DNA of 64,000 nucleotides from the NCBI GenBank assembly GCA_030762935.1, contig CM060900.1, positions 291,366,236 to 291,430,235 of the forward strand, given 5' to 3'. This DNA comes from Hymenopus coronatus. Lineage: Eukaryota; Arthropoda; Insecta; Mantodea; Hymenopodidae. The notes beneath the pieces were generated by a model that searched no databases, was not told where the DNA came from, and was given only the letters and a program-made list of their open reading frames with translations. A program made the position numbers and the translations under genes. Shown here piece by piece: positions 12,391 to 24,473 of the stretch (within the stretch, counting starts at the first letter, position 1; every line of letters starts with the position of its first letter).

Positions 12391-13490
12391 TTATATGTAA
12401 ATAATATTTTCACAAATCTCTCGTGCATCTAATTAAAAATACTGAAATCATGACAATTTAGTTAAAAAGTACTCATTTTATGGGGGGGGAGCTGCTTTGC
12501 AAGCAAGAGGCTAGCAGTAATAAAACTAACACAAATGAGGAATATTGACATAAGATTAGAGGTAAAACAGGAAAACTTACATTTCAGCTCATTGTGCAAT
12601 TTATTAAAATATTTTATACATTTTATTCACATAACATGCCAAATCAACCTGGCTGGCAGAGTAGCAGACTCCTTCACTATCGCTCTTGCACACAGCTCCA
12701 CTCTCCCTGGCCTTCTCACTGACTGCAACACTAAACTCAACCTAATGCAGGGTATTCCAAAGTCAGCCTCCCCTGCGTCTAGGTCTCTGAAGTGCTGAGA
12801 ACATTCTTGGTTACATAATAACCTCCAGTAATTCACCCCTTTGTGACATAAGTATAAACTGAAACCTCCCCAACACACAAGATAGCCACAATGATTTCCT
12901 CACATGCTTAACTACAGTGTTTAGAATACCATAGTTCCTCCAGGCTACAAAAGTTGACTACCTCATCGACAAAAAGATACTGTGATAACAATAGCAGTAA
13001 GAGCTTGCATTAAAAATTGACATACACATAAAGACTGTTAAGTTAAAATAATTTTAAGCTGTCCATGCTAAATAAATAAAAAAGTCTTTTTGAAATTTAA
13101 GTTACAAAATGAAATAGGAAAGCGGAAATCACCAGAATAAATCACAGATTGCCAGGTATCAAGCTGCAAGTCTAAACCAAAATATGACAAAGCTGAGAGC
13201 ACGAATAAAAAAAAATTGTTACCCCCAAAACAATCGCTGATGGCATGACAATAAATGCAGTTTTTCAGTTTTGTCCCGTTTTTGAATGTTTGCTGTAAGT
13301 GCAGAAAAATCTGGTGTTCGCTGGAACAGGTTGGTCTTCATATGTCATCTAGATGCGAATCTGCATTTATTCTTGAAGTTCATAGACAAAAATGTGACTT
13401 TGCAAAGGTATGATAATCCAAAAAAAAAGAATAAATTTTCAAATCAACACTACCAACACTACCAATCTGACTCCAGAAATTGCTTGAACT
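12391..13490. other. Intron sequence, no supported gene
   Basis: AT-rich apart from a GC-richer patch at about 12630-12880 that is open on both strands without a recognisable motif. There is a run of G at 12482-12489. Confidence 0.4.
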
Positions 13491-13499
13491 TGATAAACA

Positions 13500-14560
13500 T
13501 GATTACAAAGATATATGTCCTTGAAGATTTAAAATTCCCATTTCTAATTCTTCAACATCAAAATTTCCAAAGATCTCGCATATCCGACCTCCAAGTTCAG
13601 TGATGTCAAGTAAAGTAAATGGGTTATTGATAAATATAACCACTGGCTCATGTGCTGCAATTTGGTTAAACCTGTTATTAAATTGTGGAACTAGAATTTC
13701 AAGATGCTGGACGAAATGTGGAACATCACATTTGTGGACATTTACAGTTTCCATAACTGATTTCAAAATTGGAAAGTGTGATAGGGAATTCCTTTCTAAA
13801 TGTGCAATCTATAACTTTAGTGTCCTCCGAAAAGGATTTACAGTACCTATTATGGCTGAAATGTTGCAATTTTTCCCTTGCAGTATGAAGTTTAGCTCAT
13901 TTAATTTGGAGGCAATATCTGCCAAGTAACCTAATTTTGGATCCATGGTATCTCAGCAAGTACTTGACAATATTGTCCGGGCAAAGATTACAGAAAATCT
14001 CTGTCTCATCCAGAAGACTGCAGATTTGTTCCAGAGTCCCCCCCCTCCCCCTACTAAGCTGCCTTATGAAGAATTATGCCACTGTGCTCAGAATCTGTTA
14101 CATTCAAAAGATTCCTGAAATATCAGTGACGTGTAGAAGATGAATGGATGTGATTTACTACATGAGTTAAAATTTTCATGACATGATCAGACTTCAAAAC
14201 CTTTGCGCATAAAGCTTATTGGTGGGTAATACAGTGTTAAAGAAATTTTGGAAATGAATCATCTTTAGCGCACAGAGCAAGAAATCCAATATTCTTTCCA
14301 TTCATTGAAGGCACCCCATCTATTGTTATAGCAACAAGTTTAGAGAGTGGAATGTTACTACTTTTTGCAAATTTCAGGAATGCATTAAATATATCTTCTC
14401 CCTTAGTACATTCAGGAAGCAGTAACACTTTTACGAATTCCTTTTAACTGTAAAGTCATGAAAGACCACTCTAATAAATAAACACAAATGCCCAGTATCA
14501 GAAATATCAGTGCTTTCATCAGAGTTGTTACAGAAGCATTGAAGAAACAGTTATTTGTGA
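13500..14560 (-). mobile_element. hAT transposase remnant (BED-finger hAT type)
   Basis: On the minus strand, from about 14540 downward: a decayed DES block, then LLPECTKGEDIFNAFLKFA, KLVAITIDGVPSMNGKNIGF and FLALCAKDDSFPKFL (14428-14237), then pieces ending in NISAIIGTVNPFRR and LAHLERNSLSHFPILKS-like sequence near 13790-13830. The 13766-13503 frame holds VVIFINNPFTLLDITELGG. The order and motifs match a hAT transposase related to, but distinct from, the one at 3001-4904. Many stops and frameshifts are present. I found no terminal repeats. Confidence 0.75.
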
Positions 14561-14865
14561 GCAGATTCTGATTGTAATCAGTTTGTGGAAGAAACAGAGT
14601 ACTTTTTGGAGAAAGAGAGCGCTTTTATTACAGTATATTAATGCAATATTAAGTTGCATAAACACAGCTTTATTTGTTCATAGCTCTATGACAAAACAAT
14701 GTTACACAAATATTGTGAATAAAAACTGAATAATATATTTACACAGAATGGCTTTACAGATTTTCCAACTTTGGAACATCAGATTCTCAAAAAGAGTAAA
14801 CATATTTCTACTAGAGAAAAGTGTTCACACCATTGAAAAGAAAGACATGGCATGCTCCCTTTTTC

Positions 14866-15168
14866 TTATTTTCCATAAAGATCTGATGTGTAACTGGAAA
14901 GGTATAACATTTTTTCTATTAGCTCTAGGGCCATCTCAAAATTCTCAGTATGTATTGACCCAAGACCATAGTTGTGTTTCCTGAAAGTTAGTCCTTGTAT
15001 TAAAATAGTTGTTACTACAGCAACAACTTGTTTTATGACACCCCTCCAATATTTTGTTTCCTTTTCCAGCAGAGATGTAAATTTATTATTTATTCTTCCC
15101 ATGATTTGTCTTCTAGCTCTTAAAAATAAACACACATTTCCTGTATTCAACTGGATTTTTATGTGCAT
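14866..15168 (-). mobile_element. hAT fragment (ZMYM1-like core start)
   Basis: The 100-residue open frame contains LLEKETKYWRGVIKQVVAVV and LTFRKHNYGLGSIHTENFEM followed by ALELIEK. This resembles the segment before the catalytic core in ZMYM1-like hAT transposases: a long E-K-x-x-Y-W-R helix, then LAFRG and N-GN-F-x-L-E. The transposase does not continue recognisably into the hAT remnant downstream, so I keep it separate. Confidence 0.55.
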
Positions 15169-15169
15169 T

Positions 15170-16740
15170 TAATTGGAACTGGCATTTTCCAGTCTTTAAA
15201 TCCCTGATTAGGTTTTGCAGACTGCAACTTTCCATTATGCAATAAATATAAGTAACATTGCATTACAATAATTTCTTCAATATTATTGTAAAAATTGTCT
15301 TTGTTGTTTCTTACCATTTCTCAGGGCTCTGAAAAAAACTAACTTTTACTTGAATACCTCAGAAAATTATATTGATGTATGAATTTATAAAATAAAGGTC
15401 CACATTTTGTGCAACGTAATGTTTTGGTGATATGATTGCAAAGAGATTAATTTATTATCCATTGTGTAGGATTGTCTGAATCTGGATCAGTTGCTCAGCT
15501 GTAAGATTTGTTTCAATCAACAATTCCTGTGTCTAATATAGGGAATGCCTGACTCCGATAACCATGCACACACCACTATTTTTGACACTAACTGGTTGAT
15601 ACACTTTGATGTGTCTCTGGACTGAAACTGGAACAAGCTGGCAGTGTTAGCATTTTAAAAACCTTATTCATTTTTGCACAATTTCTAATAGTTTCCTCTT
15701 TTTTAATCCATTGTCTTTTGCAAGTGTCTATCATTGAGAACCACATAGCTTTTTTCAACTGTCACTCATTCTCTTGAATATTAAAATATAAACCACATAG
15801 GTATTAATAAACAATGAACTTTGTTTGAAATTCAATTGATCTGCCAAGCATTGAATTGTCAGCTAGTTGGTATCTTCCTTTAAGTTTTAAGGGGCACCAC
15901 TGTTGAGTGTTGAGACCAGCTAGAAAAGTGATAATGAGCATCTCTCATAACAAAGCTTATGATTTTGATTAAGCCTTTCTAATATATTTTGTTATAATAC
16001 CAGTCAGTTATTTAAGGTAGGATAACAGTGTAAAAATTCCAATGCTCATATTGTGAGATTATTACAAAAAAAGGTGTGGTCTTTCTTTGACACACGTAAA
16101 CCTTTCAATAAATTTGAGTGTATTGTTGCCAATGTTATTTATTTCTATTTCATTGTGTCTTCTGTGTTATGTTCTTTAACAATTTTAAAGAATTATGAAT
16201 AAAACTTTTAAAATATAAAACAACATTAACACCAAGCTGCCCCTTCATATCTGCTGCAGTAGGCAACTATCTAGTCTGTTTAGTCTGCCTAAATATGTTG
16301 CTTATCATTTTCCAAATTCCACAACACCCTCATTTATTCTGGTGTTAAAAATCCTTTATTATTTTAACCTTTGCATACACAAACTTCTAGCTTAATTTCT
16401 CTGTCACTTTCTGTCTGCTTAATCAAGTTATGTTTATAGTACTGCAAGGTATGCAGTGCTGGTGGAGTATGCACTTCTCCTAAATATACAGCCGTATAAT
16501 CAGTTTGTCTTCAGTTATAATCCATAAGGTATTGTTTATGCCTGACCAAGTTTCTCTTATTTCTTCTCTCAGTGACTTCCCAAGCCTCTGGAGGCTGTAT
16601 CATTCTTTGCTGCCATTTCTCCTTTCCAGCATATGTGAACTCATTCATCTCTACATTCTCTTCCATAAACCACTTTTCTATTACCCCCAAATAGTCCATG
16701 TTTGCTGGTAGCCATGAATTTGTAAGAGCTCCTAAGGTGA
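15170..16740. other. Intron sequence, nothing recognised
   Basis: No motif-bearing frame or repeat structure was recognised in this AT-rich stretch. Confidence 0.4.
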
Positions 16741-16746
16741 ATAAAG

Positions 16747-16795
16747 ACATACATACCTACCGACCCACCACCTACCTACCTGCCTGCCTGCCCTA
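16747..16795 (+). repeat. Degenerate tetranucleotide repeat (ctac/ctgc)
   Basis: A run of catac, ctac and ctgc units, ending ctgcctgcctgcc, forms an imperfect pyrimidine-biased microsatellite. Confidence 0.75.
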
Positions 16796-17846
16796 TTAAA
16801 TGTTTTTTTCCACTGCAGACAGGAGTTTTTCAGTCTGACTCTACCTTTCCAACCCCATTTGTCACTAATGCTACTTTGTATCCAGTAAAAAAATAAACTG
16901 ATTTGGTGTCAATATGATACTGTCCATTTTGTACCACCATCACTATTCTGTGACCATTGCTCCCTCCTCTCCACTAGAGTACATGGTAATTCTATTTGTT
17001 AACTCATTGGTTATGGTTTATTTGTTGTTTCTCTCACCATTGCTTTCATGAGGGTATGTGCTTTCTCATCTTCTAACATCTTGTCTGATATAAACTTCTC
17101 TGCCACCATCCTCTCAAATAAGCCACATAGAATTCAACTGTCCACCCTTTCCAACCATTCTCTGACCACCTTTTGGACTTCCTGCTGTTCTGTCACCCAG
17201 GCTACTATTGCATTGAGCGGAAACATTCCCTTTTGCTGCAGTCCGTTGTTTCTTACTTCACTTTCCTGCACAACCACCATCTCTCCATCAATACACAAAA
17301 GTAGATCATGAATGCATGCATGATTTCCTGTTGAACTTGCTATCTTCAAATTAGTTTCTTCTTAAGAGCTAGTTGTTCCGCTGTTAAACCTCCTTAATAA
17401 ATATATCAGCTCCTTTTAACTGTTTGGTCTTTTATTCAAAATTTCATAAACTGCAGAGATGTAAATCTCACATAATTTTTCTTCCTCTTAGTTTTCCCAC
17501 TCAGGAGGCTTCACCAATCAACAACCCTATAACACCATCCTGAATTTTCTTTTCAGAATCTAATTTTTTATATAGGCCACTTTACTACACTCCTTGACTC
17601 TTGAGATAACTTAGTTGAATCCAAGATATCCCTACTCCATACTCTGCATTCTTCTTTTTTTCTGCTCTTGCGTTCTTACATCTTGCATATCAGATTTTAT
17701 TTCTCCCTTTATTTCCATTTAATCTAATTTGACTCCAACTTATCCGTTCTCTCGCTCATGTTTACTCTACACAACATTTTTTCCATGGCAGCTTGATTCC
17801 CATTAGGTCTAAGGTTGGTTTAACTCCCAATTCGTAATATCAGCTA

Positions 17847-17847
17847 C

Positions 17848-17919
<72 letters not shown>

Positions 17920-17932
17920 TATAATATTAATA
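17847..17932 (+). repeat. (AAT)n microsatellite
   Basis: About 24 uninterrupted aat units followed by degenerate ataat copies. Two similar arrays of the complementary ATT triplet occur at 40480 and 54560. Confidence 0.97.
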
Positions 17933-18277
17933 ATACCTAAAAATAGTAGTAATAATAATTGATAATAATGATTAGTAATAGCAATAAACCAGTAACACTT
18001 GATAAAATAAACATGTACTGCAGGTGTAACATTAATACATCTATAAAAATATAGAACAGCAGAGAAAATGGATAAAGATGAATTCTGAATAGCATACTTC
18101 TAAAATTTATATTTGTATGTAACTTCAGGTGAGAAAATGTGTATTCTATGTAATGCTGTATGTCATAAGACATTAAAATCACTACTTATGAAAGAAAAAA
18201 ACTTAATTGGTTAAAGTGGGAAAGTACCCATCTTAATTGAGATTAAATATTAAATATGAAACTTGCAATTTTCACAG

Positions 18278-18413
18278 TGGATACTGAAACAACCTAATGT
18301 TGCTGTGTTTATGGGTTGCGTTGGTGTTGACAAGTACAGCAAGATCTTGGAAGAGAAAGCCAAGAATGATGGTGTGAATGTGCAATACCAATATACAGTA
18401 CGAGAACCAACAG
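18278..18413 (+). CDS. ADK: Adenosine kinase, internal exon
   Basis: This 136-bp exon encodes about 45 residues of adenosine kinase, the PfkB-family enzyme that phosphorylates adenosine to AMP in purine salvage. The reading frame begins at TGG after the acceptor ttttcacag and contains the recognisable FMGCVGVDKYSKILEEKA stretch, followed by the REPTG end. It stops at a consensus donor (gtatgt) after the first base of a Gly codon, so the outgoing intron is phase 1. In the family this stretch follows the conserved N-terminal GGSxxNS segment, which I could not find upstream in the window, so an upstream exon must lie outside it. The frame continues exactly into the exon at 54239. No stop or frameshift is present, and splice sites on both sides argue against a processed pseudogene. 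Confidence 0.9.
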
Positions 18414-18415
18414 GT

Positions 18416-19458
18416 ATGTTTATTCCGGTACTATCATGTTGGAAATAAGGGAGTTTAGTGTATTTCTTTGAAGTTCATGTGAGCCTATCTTGATCCACAA
18501 TGTGACCTTGGTTTACTGCTGATTCAAGTGAGTATATTTGAATGAAGTTGGCCACTAAATTAATGCAGAAATATATAATCTATTTCTTATGATGTGCGTC
18601 CCTTACCATTGTGACAGAGTCAAGGTGTCATATGTATGTGTGTGAAGCCTTGGGCATGTTATATTCCTTGTTTGCTAGACTTATACCATTAATTTGTATT
18701 AATGAGGATGGAATTTGTATTATTTATACATAACAAAATTATTTAAGAAACAAAATTACTGAAAATAGTGCATTTTTAGTAAAGTTATCTTCAAAGTAAA
18801 ACTACTATTCAGGCTACTAGATTTGTGATACCAGAAAAGATAAACATTTAGTTCTTCTGCATCTTTGTTGTTTTTTTAGCTTTACATATTTCTTTGTTTT
18901 GCTGAATTTGCTTATTTCTTTTGCCTCTATGTTTGTTGAAATTTCTTTAACCAAGTTGCTTAAACTGGAGATAAGGTCGTCCTGTTACCAACTAGGGCCT
19001 GGTAACTTGCTTCTTATTGTTATTGACTAGGCATATGACAGTTAATTTCAGGTAATGGTTACAGCTTATAATTATTACAGTTACAGTGCATAAAAAATTG
19101 CATGTAATGAATAGGTTATTTGTTTACATGGTTACAATGTTCATAGTTAGCATTACGTTAATGGTTATTATGGTTATCAGTATTTTTCATTAAGAAAAAT
19201 TTTGAGACAGGCTTATTTTTTTATTTGACACAGTCTGAAAGGTTATTTCTCTAGGTCTGGCTACAATGATTACAAGTGTAGTTTATAATTACAAAATGCA
19301 TTTTCACTTGCTTCTATAATCCAGCACATATACAGAATTTATACAGATAAACTGAGCTATATGGGATCCTAAATGTAAAAATCTCATGATGCAGGCATAG
19401 CAAAGTAAAGTATAGCATTATTGCCAAAATCAGCAGGGATAAAATGAAACATAACAAC
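18416..19458. other. Start of the large intron, nothing recognised
   Basis: AT-rich, with no coding signal or clear repeat seen between the ADK donor and the Penelope-like element. Confidence 0.4.
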
Positions 19459-20250
19459 TTGTATTAATTTATTGAGTCAGAATTTTTAACACTATGTCAC
19501 GTACATTTTCATTATGAGGGACTAGTTTCGGAAGCCTATGCTACCATTTTCAACCTCATGGGTCCAATTGTTGCAGTTGGTTGCATCTGCCTGTGTTCTC
19601 TTCTCTGGCGGTGAAACAACGAACCTTAACTAAGTTGTCCATTAGCGGGATTTCAAAGTTTATTAGGTGATCTTTGTGTTTCTATATGAGGATGTTTTCC
19701 CAGGTTGTGAGTTCATTGTGGCCTGACATGATTTTTAGCAATTTTGATTTTTCGTCTAGATTATGGCTTTCCTTCCAGAAGTGAAATGATACTGCTGATT
19801 TATCTTCTTGTTTTAGTTTTAGATTTCTAAAGTGCTCTTTGGCTCTGACTTTTGAACTTCTTTTGGTTTGTCCTATGTAGAACTTTTCGCAATTTATGCA
19901 TTTAATTTGATATATTCCTGATCTATTTTCTGGTGGGATTTCATCTTTGATTTTTGAATTTAGCAACTTTATGGCAAAAAATCTGTTTATTGTAGCCAGG
20001 TGATGTTTTGTTCCTTGAAGATCTTTTTGAATTTTCTAAATGCTTGGGGATGGTAAGTGAATTTTTTGAATGTGTTGTTATTGTCTTTTTCTGCTGTTAG
20101 GGTAGTTATTTATTTTATGTTTTTCTTTTTCTGCTCTTCATTGTTGAGTTTCTTGTATACAAGATTCTTACTGTATCCATTTTGTTCCACTGTTTGAATT
20201 GTGGTTTTTAACTCCTTGTTGAATTTTTTATTACTGCATGTCTCTGTGGT
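19459..20250 (-). mobile_element. Penelope-like element fragment with GIY-YIG endonuclease, minus copy
   Basis: The minus strand encodes the end of a Penelope-type reverse transcriptase (NKKFNKELKTTIQTVEQNGY near 20210, broken by stops) and then an open frame (19966-19682) with a GIY-YIG endonuclease. The visible motif is SGIYQIKCINCEKFYIGQTK, with a CxxC pair between GIY and YIG as is characteristic of Penelope-like elements, followed by VRAKEHFRN. A tail of about 220 bp with accctc-rich and cgaaactagt sequence ends near 19459. The copy is truncated at 20250, exactly where the inverted second copy begins. The catalytic GIY and YIG triplets, the Arg and the EH pair are all present, so this domain looks undamaged. 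Confidence 0.85.
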
Positions 20251-20814
20251 AGATCTTCAAGGTACAAAACATCACCCTGGCTCCAATAAACAGATTATCT
20301 GTCATAAGGTTGCTAAATTCAAAAATCAAAGATGAAATCCCACCAGAAAATTGATCAGGAATATATACAAAATTAAATGCACAAATTGTGAAAAGTTCTA
20401 CATACGACAAACCAAAAGAAGTTCAAAAATCAGAGCAAAGGGATCTTTAGAAATCTAAAACTAAAACAAGAAGATAAATCAGCAGTAGCATTTCACTTCT
20501 GGAAGGAAAGCCATAATCTAGATCCAAAACCAAAATTGCTAAAAAGCATGTCAGGCCACAATGAACTCACAACCTGGGAAAACATCCTCATATGGAAACA
20601 CAAAGATTGCCTAATAAACTCTGAAATCCTGCCAGTGGACAACTTAGTTAAGAAGTTCATTGTTTCGCTGCCAGAGAAGAGAACACAGGCAGAAGCAACC
20701 AACAACGACAGTTGGAACTATGAGGTTGAAATTGGTAGCATAGGCTTCCGAAACTAGTCCCTTGTATGAAAATGTAACGTTGTGTTAAAAATACTGACTG
20801 AACAAATTAATACC
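20251..20814 (+). mobile_element. Penelope-like element fragment, inverted second copy
   Basis: This segment is an inverted copy of 19459-20024. It starts agatcttcaagg, matching the reverse complement of 20013-20024, and ends near attaatacc at 20814, matching the start of the left copy. The endonuclease is broken: a TGA lies just before GIY, a 1-bp indel separates GIY from the next motif, and YIG has become YIR. The C-terminal part stays open as 20536-20757 (NELTTWENILIWKHKD and a stop after GSIGFRN). It lacks the RT end present in the left copy. Confidence 0.85.
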
Positions 20815-21739
20815 ACATATAATTTGACCATTACCGTTACTATATTCCTCCAAACATCAATCAAATGTAATAACTTAATTACTCTAGTAGGGTATATAAA
20901 ACATAACATTTTGAAAGGTGATGTTGCTAGAGAAGAGAGACATTAACCCATCGATGTGCCATTTTTATCGAACAATTTGTACCCAGAAATGCTGTTTTTT
21001 AGCACAAATTACTCTGTCATGTATTCATTAACAACATAAGCTTATTTGGATGTTTTACCAAGATGCCTAGCTGTTGAAGGATATATTTGCATGAAGTGAA
21101 AGCTAGCATAATAAAAATTGCTCAAGCAACAAGCAAGTGCTGCAATATATAATCAATTATTAGAATCTTATATGTCATGAAAGTAAGATATCTCACTTGA
21201 AATGGAACAGTGTGTGAGGGGAATGATAAAGTAAACCAAAAGGCCTACCCTCCTTAAATAATCAAATTTAGGGGTCAAAACTATATTTAAAGAATCTTTT
21301 AAAGCATTGGTTTTTATACAGTATCATTAGTTACAATACATAGATATAATTTAAAACTTCAAGTTTTGGAAATGGTTTATGTCTTAAAAATAAAAGATAA
21401 AACTTCTTTTGTTTTTATAGGTTTATGTTTAAGTAAGTTTGTTGCACAGCAGTACAAACAATACATTCTTGAAAGTATCAATAAAATACTAAAACTTATT
21501 TGCACTTGATATTTTCTATGTAATAGTTTCCCATTGGTACTGAAATGAAATAAAGAGTTCTGGTGCATTCTAACTATGCACTTTCTATATTTATAAGTCT
21601 TATCATTTAACTCAAAAGAAATCTTTTGCACATTTTGACTGCCTTTCGATAATTAAATGTTTCTTTCATGTCAGTTTTTGTGGAGAAGTAAGTTTTATAG
21701 GTTATATTTTAAGACCTAAATCAAAATTTTGAGGGTTGT
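20815..21739. other. Intron sequence, nothing recognised
   Basis: AT-rich with no motif-bearing frame. It ends at the TTAA flanking the piggyBac element. Confidence 0.4.
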
Positions 21740-22147
21740 TTAACTCTTCAGTGGTCGTGCAAATTTCTGTTACATTACTGGTTGCATGAGTGATAGATGC
21801 ACCTACCATTATTTTCAATGTCATTTTAACAATGATGAAACAAAATAGGATATATGTTGTATAACAATAATATAGGATTCAATTACTTACTCAAAAACTC
21901 CTTACCTGAATTCACTATATTTATAATATACCTACACAAAATGTCTACTTTTATGAAAAAAAGAAAAAAATAGATTATACATTGCAGGAAAAATTAATAA
22001 GTGAAGCTTGTGAACTAAACACTGAAATAGCTATATATGAGCCTCACTAATACAACAATTAAACCAGTGTGTTCAAAATTAATTTTTGACACTAGGATTA
22101 TTTCAATTTAAACTAACCAAACTATTCACACAAATTTCCTACAAATA

Positions 22148-22400
22148 TTTTTTTTTGTTTTTTTTTTTTTTTGTTTTTTTTTTGTTTTTTTGTTTTTTTT
22201 TGTTTTTAAAACAGTACCGCTGTATCCCCATTTACATTTCCCCCCATAGGTTTTACTGATTACTGGTTTTACTGTTCCTTTACAAACATAGACACATTGC
22301 ACAAACATATAACACCCATGCCCAAGGCGGGACTCGAACCCAGATCCCCTGCCCACAAAGCACCAAAGCGAGCGCGGCCATGGGGACCGGCAGCGTTCAG
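22148..22400 (-). repeat. tRNA-derived SINE with A-rich tail, inside piggyBac
   Basis: On the minus strand, the segment has a strong box B (gggttcgagtcccgcc, near 22323-22345) preceded by a GC-rich tRNA-like head at about 22350-22395. It ends in an A-rich tail of the form aaaaacaaaaaaaac, seen on the + strand as T-runs at 22148-22206. It splits the Cys-rich end of the piggyBac transposase, so it inserted later. The long open frame 22736-22269 is a read-through of transposase into this SINE, not a gene. Confidence 0.75.
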
Positions 22401-22404
22401 GGCA

Positions 22405-24053
22405 GGTCCATTTATCACACCTAACACGCCACTTCCTAGTTGATTTGTCCTGTGATCTACCACATTCGTAACTTCTTGCAGATGGTTTACATTATCTTGC
22501 ATTCCCAGCAATAAAAGACCATGCCTCTTGATCTCATTAGGAACCTGTGGTGCTTGACATCTCCTTTCTATTTGGGGCTTTATCAGTTCCCATGCAAGAT
22601 TGGTTAGAAAAGTAGTTCTCTTCAGTGCTTTATCTTCATTTTTATTGAATTTATGAATGCAAAATGCGTTTATTGCAGCTAAGTTTAATAGGTTGTAGAA
22701 TACCACCATTGGCCAGCATCTTGTATTTTGAGCCACATAATTTTTTGACGCAATTGGTCAACTAAGTCAACATAATGATTTCAGGCTTTTTTGCATCTTC
22801 TATATCGCTGTCGATAACATTGTCATGGTGCATTGTAGAAGTTACAAGGACAGCTTTACTATTCTTGGACAGTACGAGACAGGGGTCTTGTCCTTTTGAA
22901 AGCCAAAAATTGATGGTTTTTCTGTTCTTTGCTTATTTGAAAGAAACTCCAACTGTACTTCCCGTTTATTTTGACGAAGTGTTCCCACATAAGTAAGACC
23001 CTTATCTTTGAGACTTGCAGTAGAGAATACATGGAAAACCAATTATCGCCTTATATTTCTTTTAGAGCCCACAATTGATTCCACCATTCTTATTACTACA
23101 TTGGTGGGATATTTATTTATTTTTTTTTTTTTATTTTTTTATAGGGTCCATTGGGCTGTGAACCAATACAGGTTTCCAAATTTACTGTACATGCTGTCAT
23201 AGAATCAACTAAAGCAAATGTTTTCAGCTCGTACTTAGTGGGTTTGCTAGGTATGAACTGACAAAAAGAACAGTTACCCCTAAATGCTAACAGTTGCTCA
23301 TCTACATTAAGATATTCACTCAGTGAGAAGTATTTCTGAAAATTATGACTACTATTTCAAACACCTTTCTTATGGGAGCTAACTTATCAGTCTCCTTTCT
23401 CAAGTTTCTGTCTCTTACATCATTAAACCATATGTATCATAAGATAAAGCGGAATCTTTGATCACTTATTGATAAATAACATGATTCTAGGCCTTTGGTA
23501 TTGTCCCACATTTAATGTGTGTTTTTCCTAGATCTTAGCTACAGCAAACCCAACAATACTGTGAACTCTGTTTCATCCATATTATGGGCATCTCTATCTC
23601 TGCCAGAAAGTGACCTGACCATCTCTATGTAAATATTTGTGCAATTGGTATTATTCTAATGACATTATCATCAAAGAAAAGGTGAAACAGGTCAGCTTCG
23701 GAATTCGTTTCTCGGGCTGTGTGTTGCGGTCCAGGAAGATGTGTGATTATATTATATGTATGGGTATGTATGTTGATTAGGGGCTCCTGCTTCAGCCATT
23801 TTGGGGTCTTATTTTTACCTAAGAAATAACTTTCATTTGCAACATCACTTACAACATCCTCTTCTTCATTCTCTGATATTTCTTGCTCAGAAGCTGAATG
23901 GTGGTCACTGAGAACTACATTGTCTTCTTCACCTTCAGGATCATTGGAGAAGGTGAAGCCTTCCTCTGCATCACTAAGCTCTTCACAACAAGCAAGTAAT
24001 GTTGTTTTATCTGCAGTTTTCTCAATATGCCTCCTTTTATTTGCTACAGGCAT
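22405..24053 (-). pseudogene. piggyBac transposase, broken
   Basis: The N-terminal frame (24053-23625) starts MPVANKRRHIEK, has the usual acidic region (SDAEEG and EGEEDN), and reaches YFLGKNKTPKWLKQEP and NIITHLPGPQHTAR, the family's pre-core block. Downstream pieces include LTYVGTLRQNKREVQLEF followed by SIFGFQKDKTPVSYCPR (about 23000-22870) and RCWPMVVFYNLLNLAAINAF with FLTNLAWELIKPQIERRC (22720-22560). A Cys-rich tail remnant (RCDKWTCPERC) near 22420-22390 is cut by the SINE. Stops and frameshifts separate the pieces. Catalytic Asp residues could not all be located. Confidence 0.85.
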
Positions 24054-24473
24054 TTCAAATATTTACGGTAACAGTGACTGCAAATATTCAAAGAAAATGT
24101 AAAAATTAATAGAAATATAAACACAATTTGAATCATATTATGCAGTAGTTAGTATAAACCCAATACTGAGCTGTTCTTCATATCAACTGTATATAATATA
24201 GGCATTAAAACACTGAAAAATAGATAACTTGCCTATCAAAGCAGAATCAGAAATGGTGACAATTGTCAACCAGAGCACATAATGTGGAAGAAATTTATGT
24301 TGAAACTCCCTAAGAACAGCCATGTTCATACAAGAATGGTGCAATGCTGACTGATAAAGTGGAACTCAAAGCTACACAAGATCACGTCTATGGACAACCT
24401 ATACTGGTGACAACATAATAAAAGGAAAATCGCTGGGTGACGTATGTCGCCCGTGCTGCTACTCGAGGGTTAA

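Larger units (their letters stand above)
19459..20814. repeat. Large inverted repeat (about 560-bp arms, 226-bp spacer)
   Basis: Left arm 19459-20024 and right arm 20251-20814 are diverged reverse complements. The spacer 20025-20250 belongs, by coding content, to the left copy. The arms differ by scattered substitutions and a few indels, so the palindrome is old. Confidence 0.85.
21744..24469 (-). mobile_element. piggyBac element, complete span with TTAA at both ends
   Basis: TTAA lies at 21740-21743 and 24470-24473, the target duplication of piggyBac. Reading inward, the ends begin CTCTTCAGTGGTCGTGC (left) and CCCTCGAGTAGCAGCAC (right, minus strand), which are imperfect inverted repeats. 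The span of about 2.7 kb includes a SINE of roughly 250 bp inserted near the 3' end, leaving a normal piggyBac length. The transposase is on the minus strand and broken. A poly(T)-rich tract at about 23112-23142 interrupts its middle. Confidence 0.85.

Noticed and set aside
12535..12878. Overlapping 83-87-residue frames on opposite strands
   Set aside because: Openness is explained by local composition, and no domain is visible in either frame.
22269..22736. 155-residue minus-strand frame as a gene
   Set aside because: It is the piggyBac C-terminus reading through into a tRNA-type SINE, so the fused frame is accidental.
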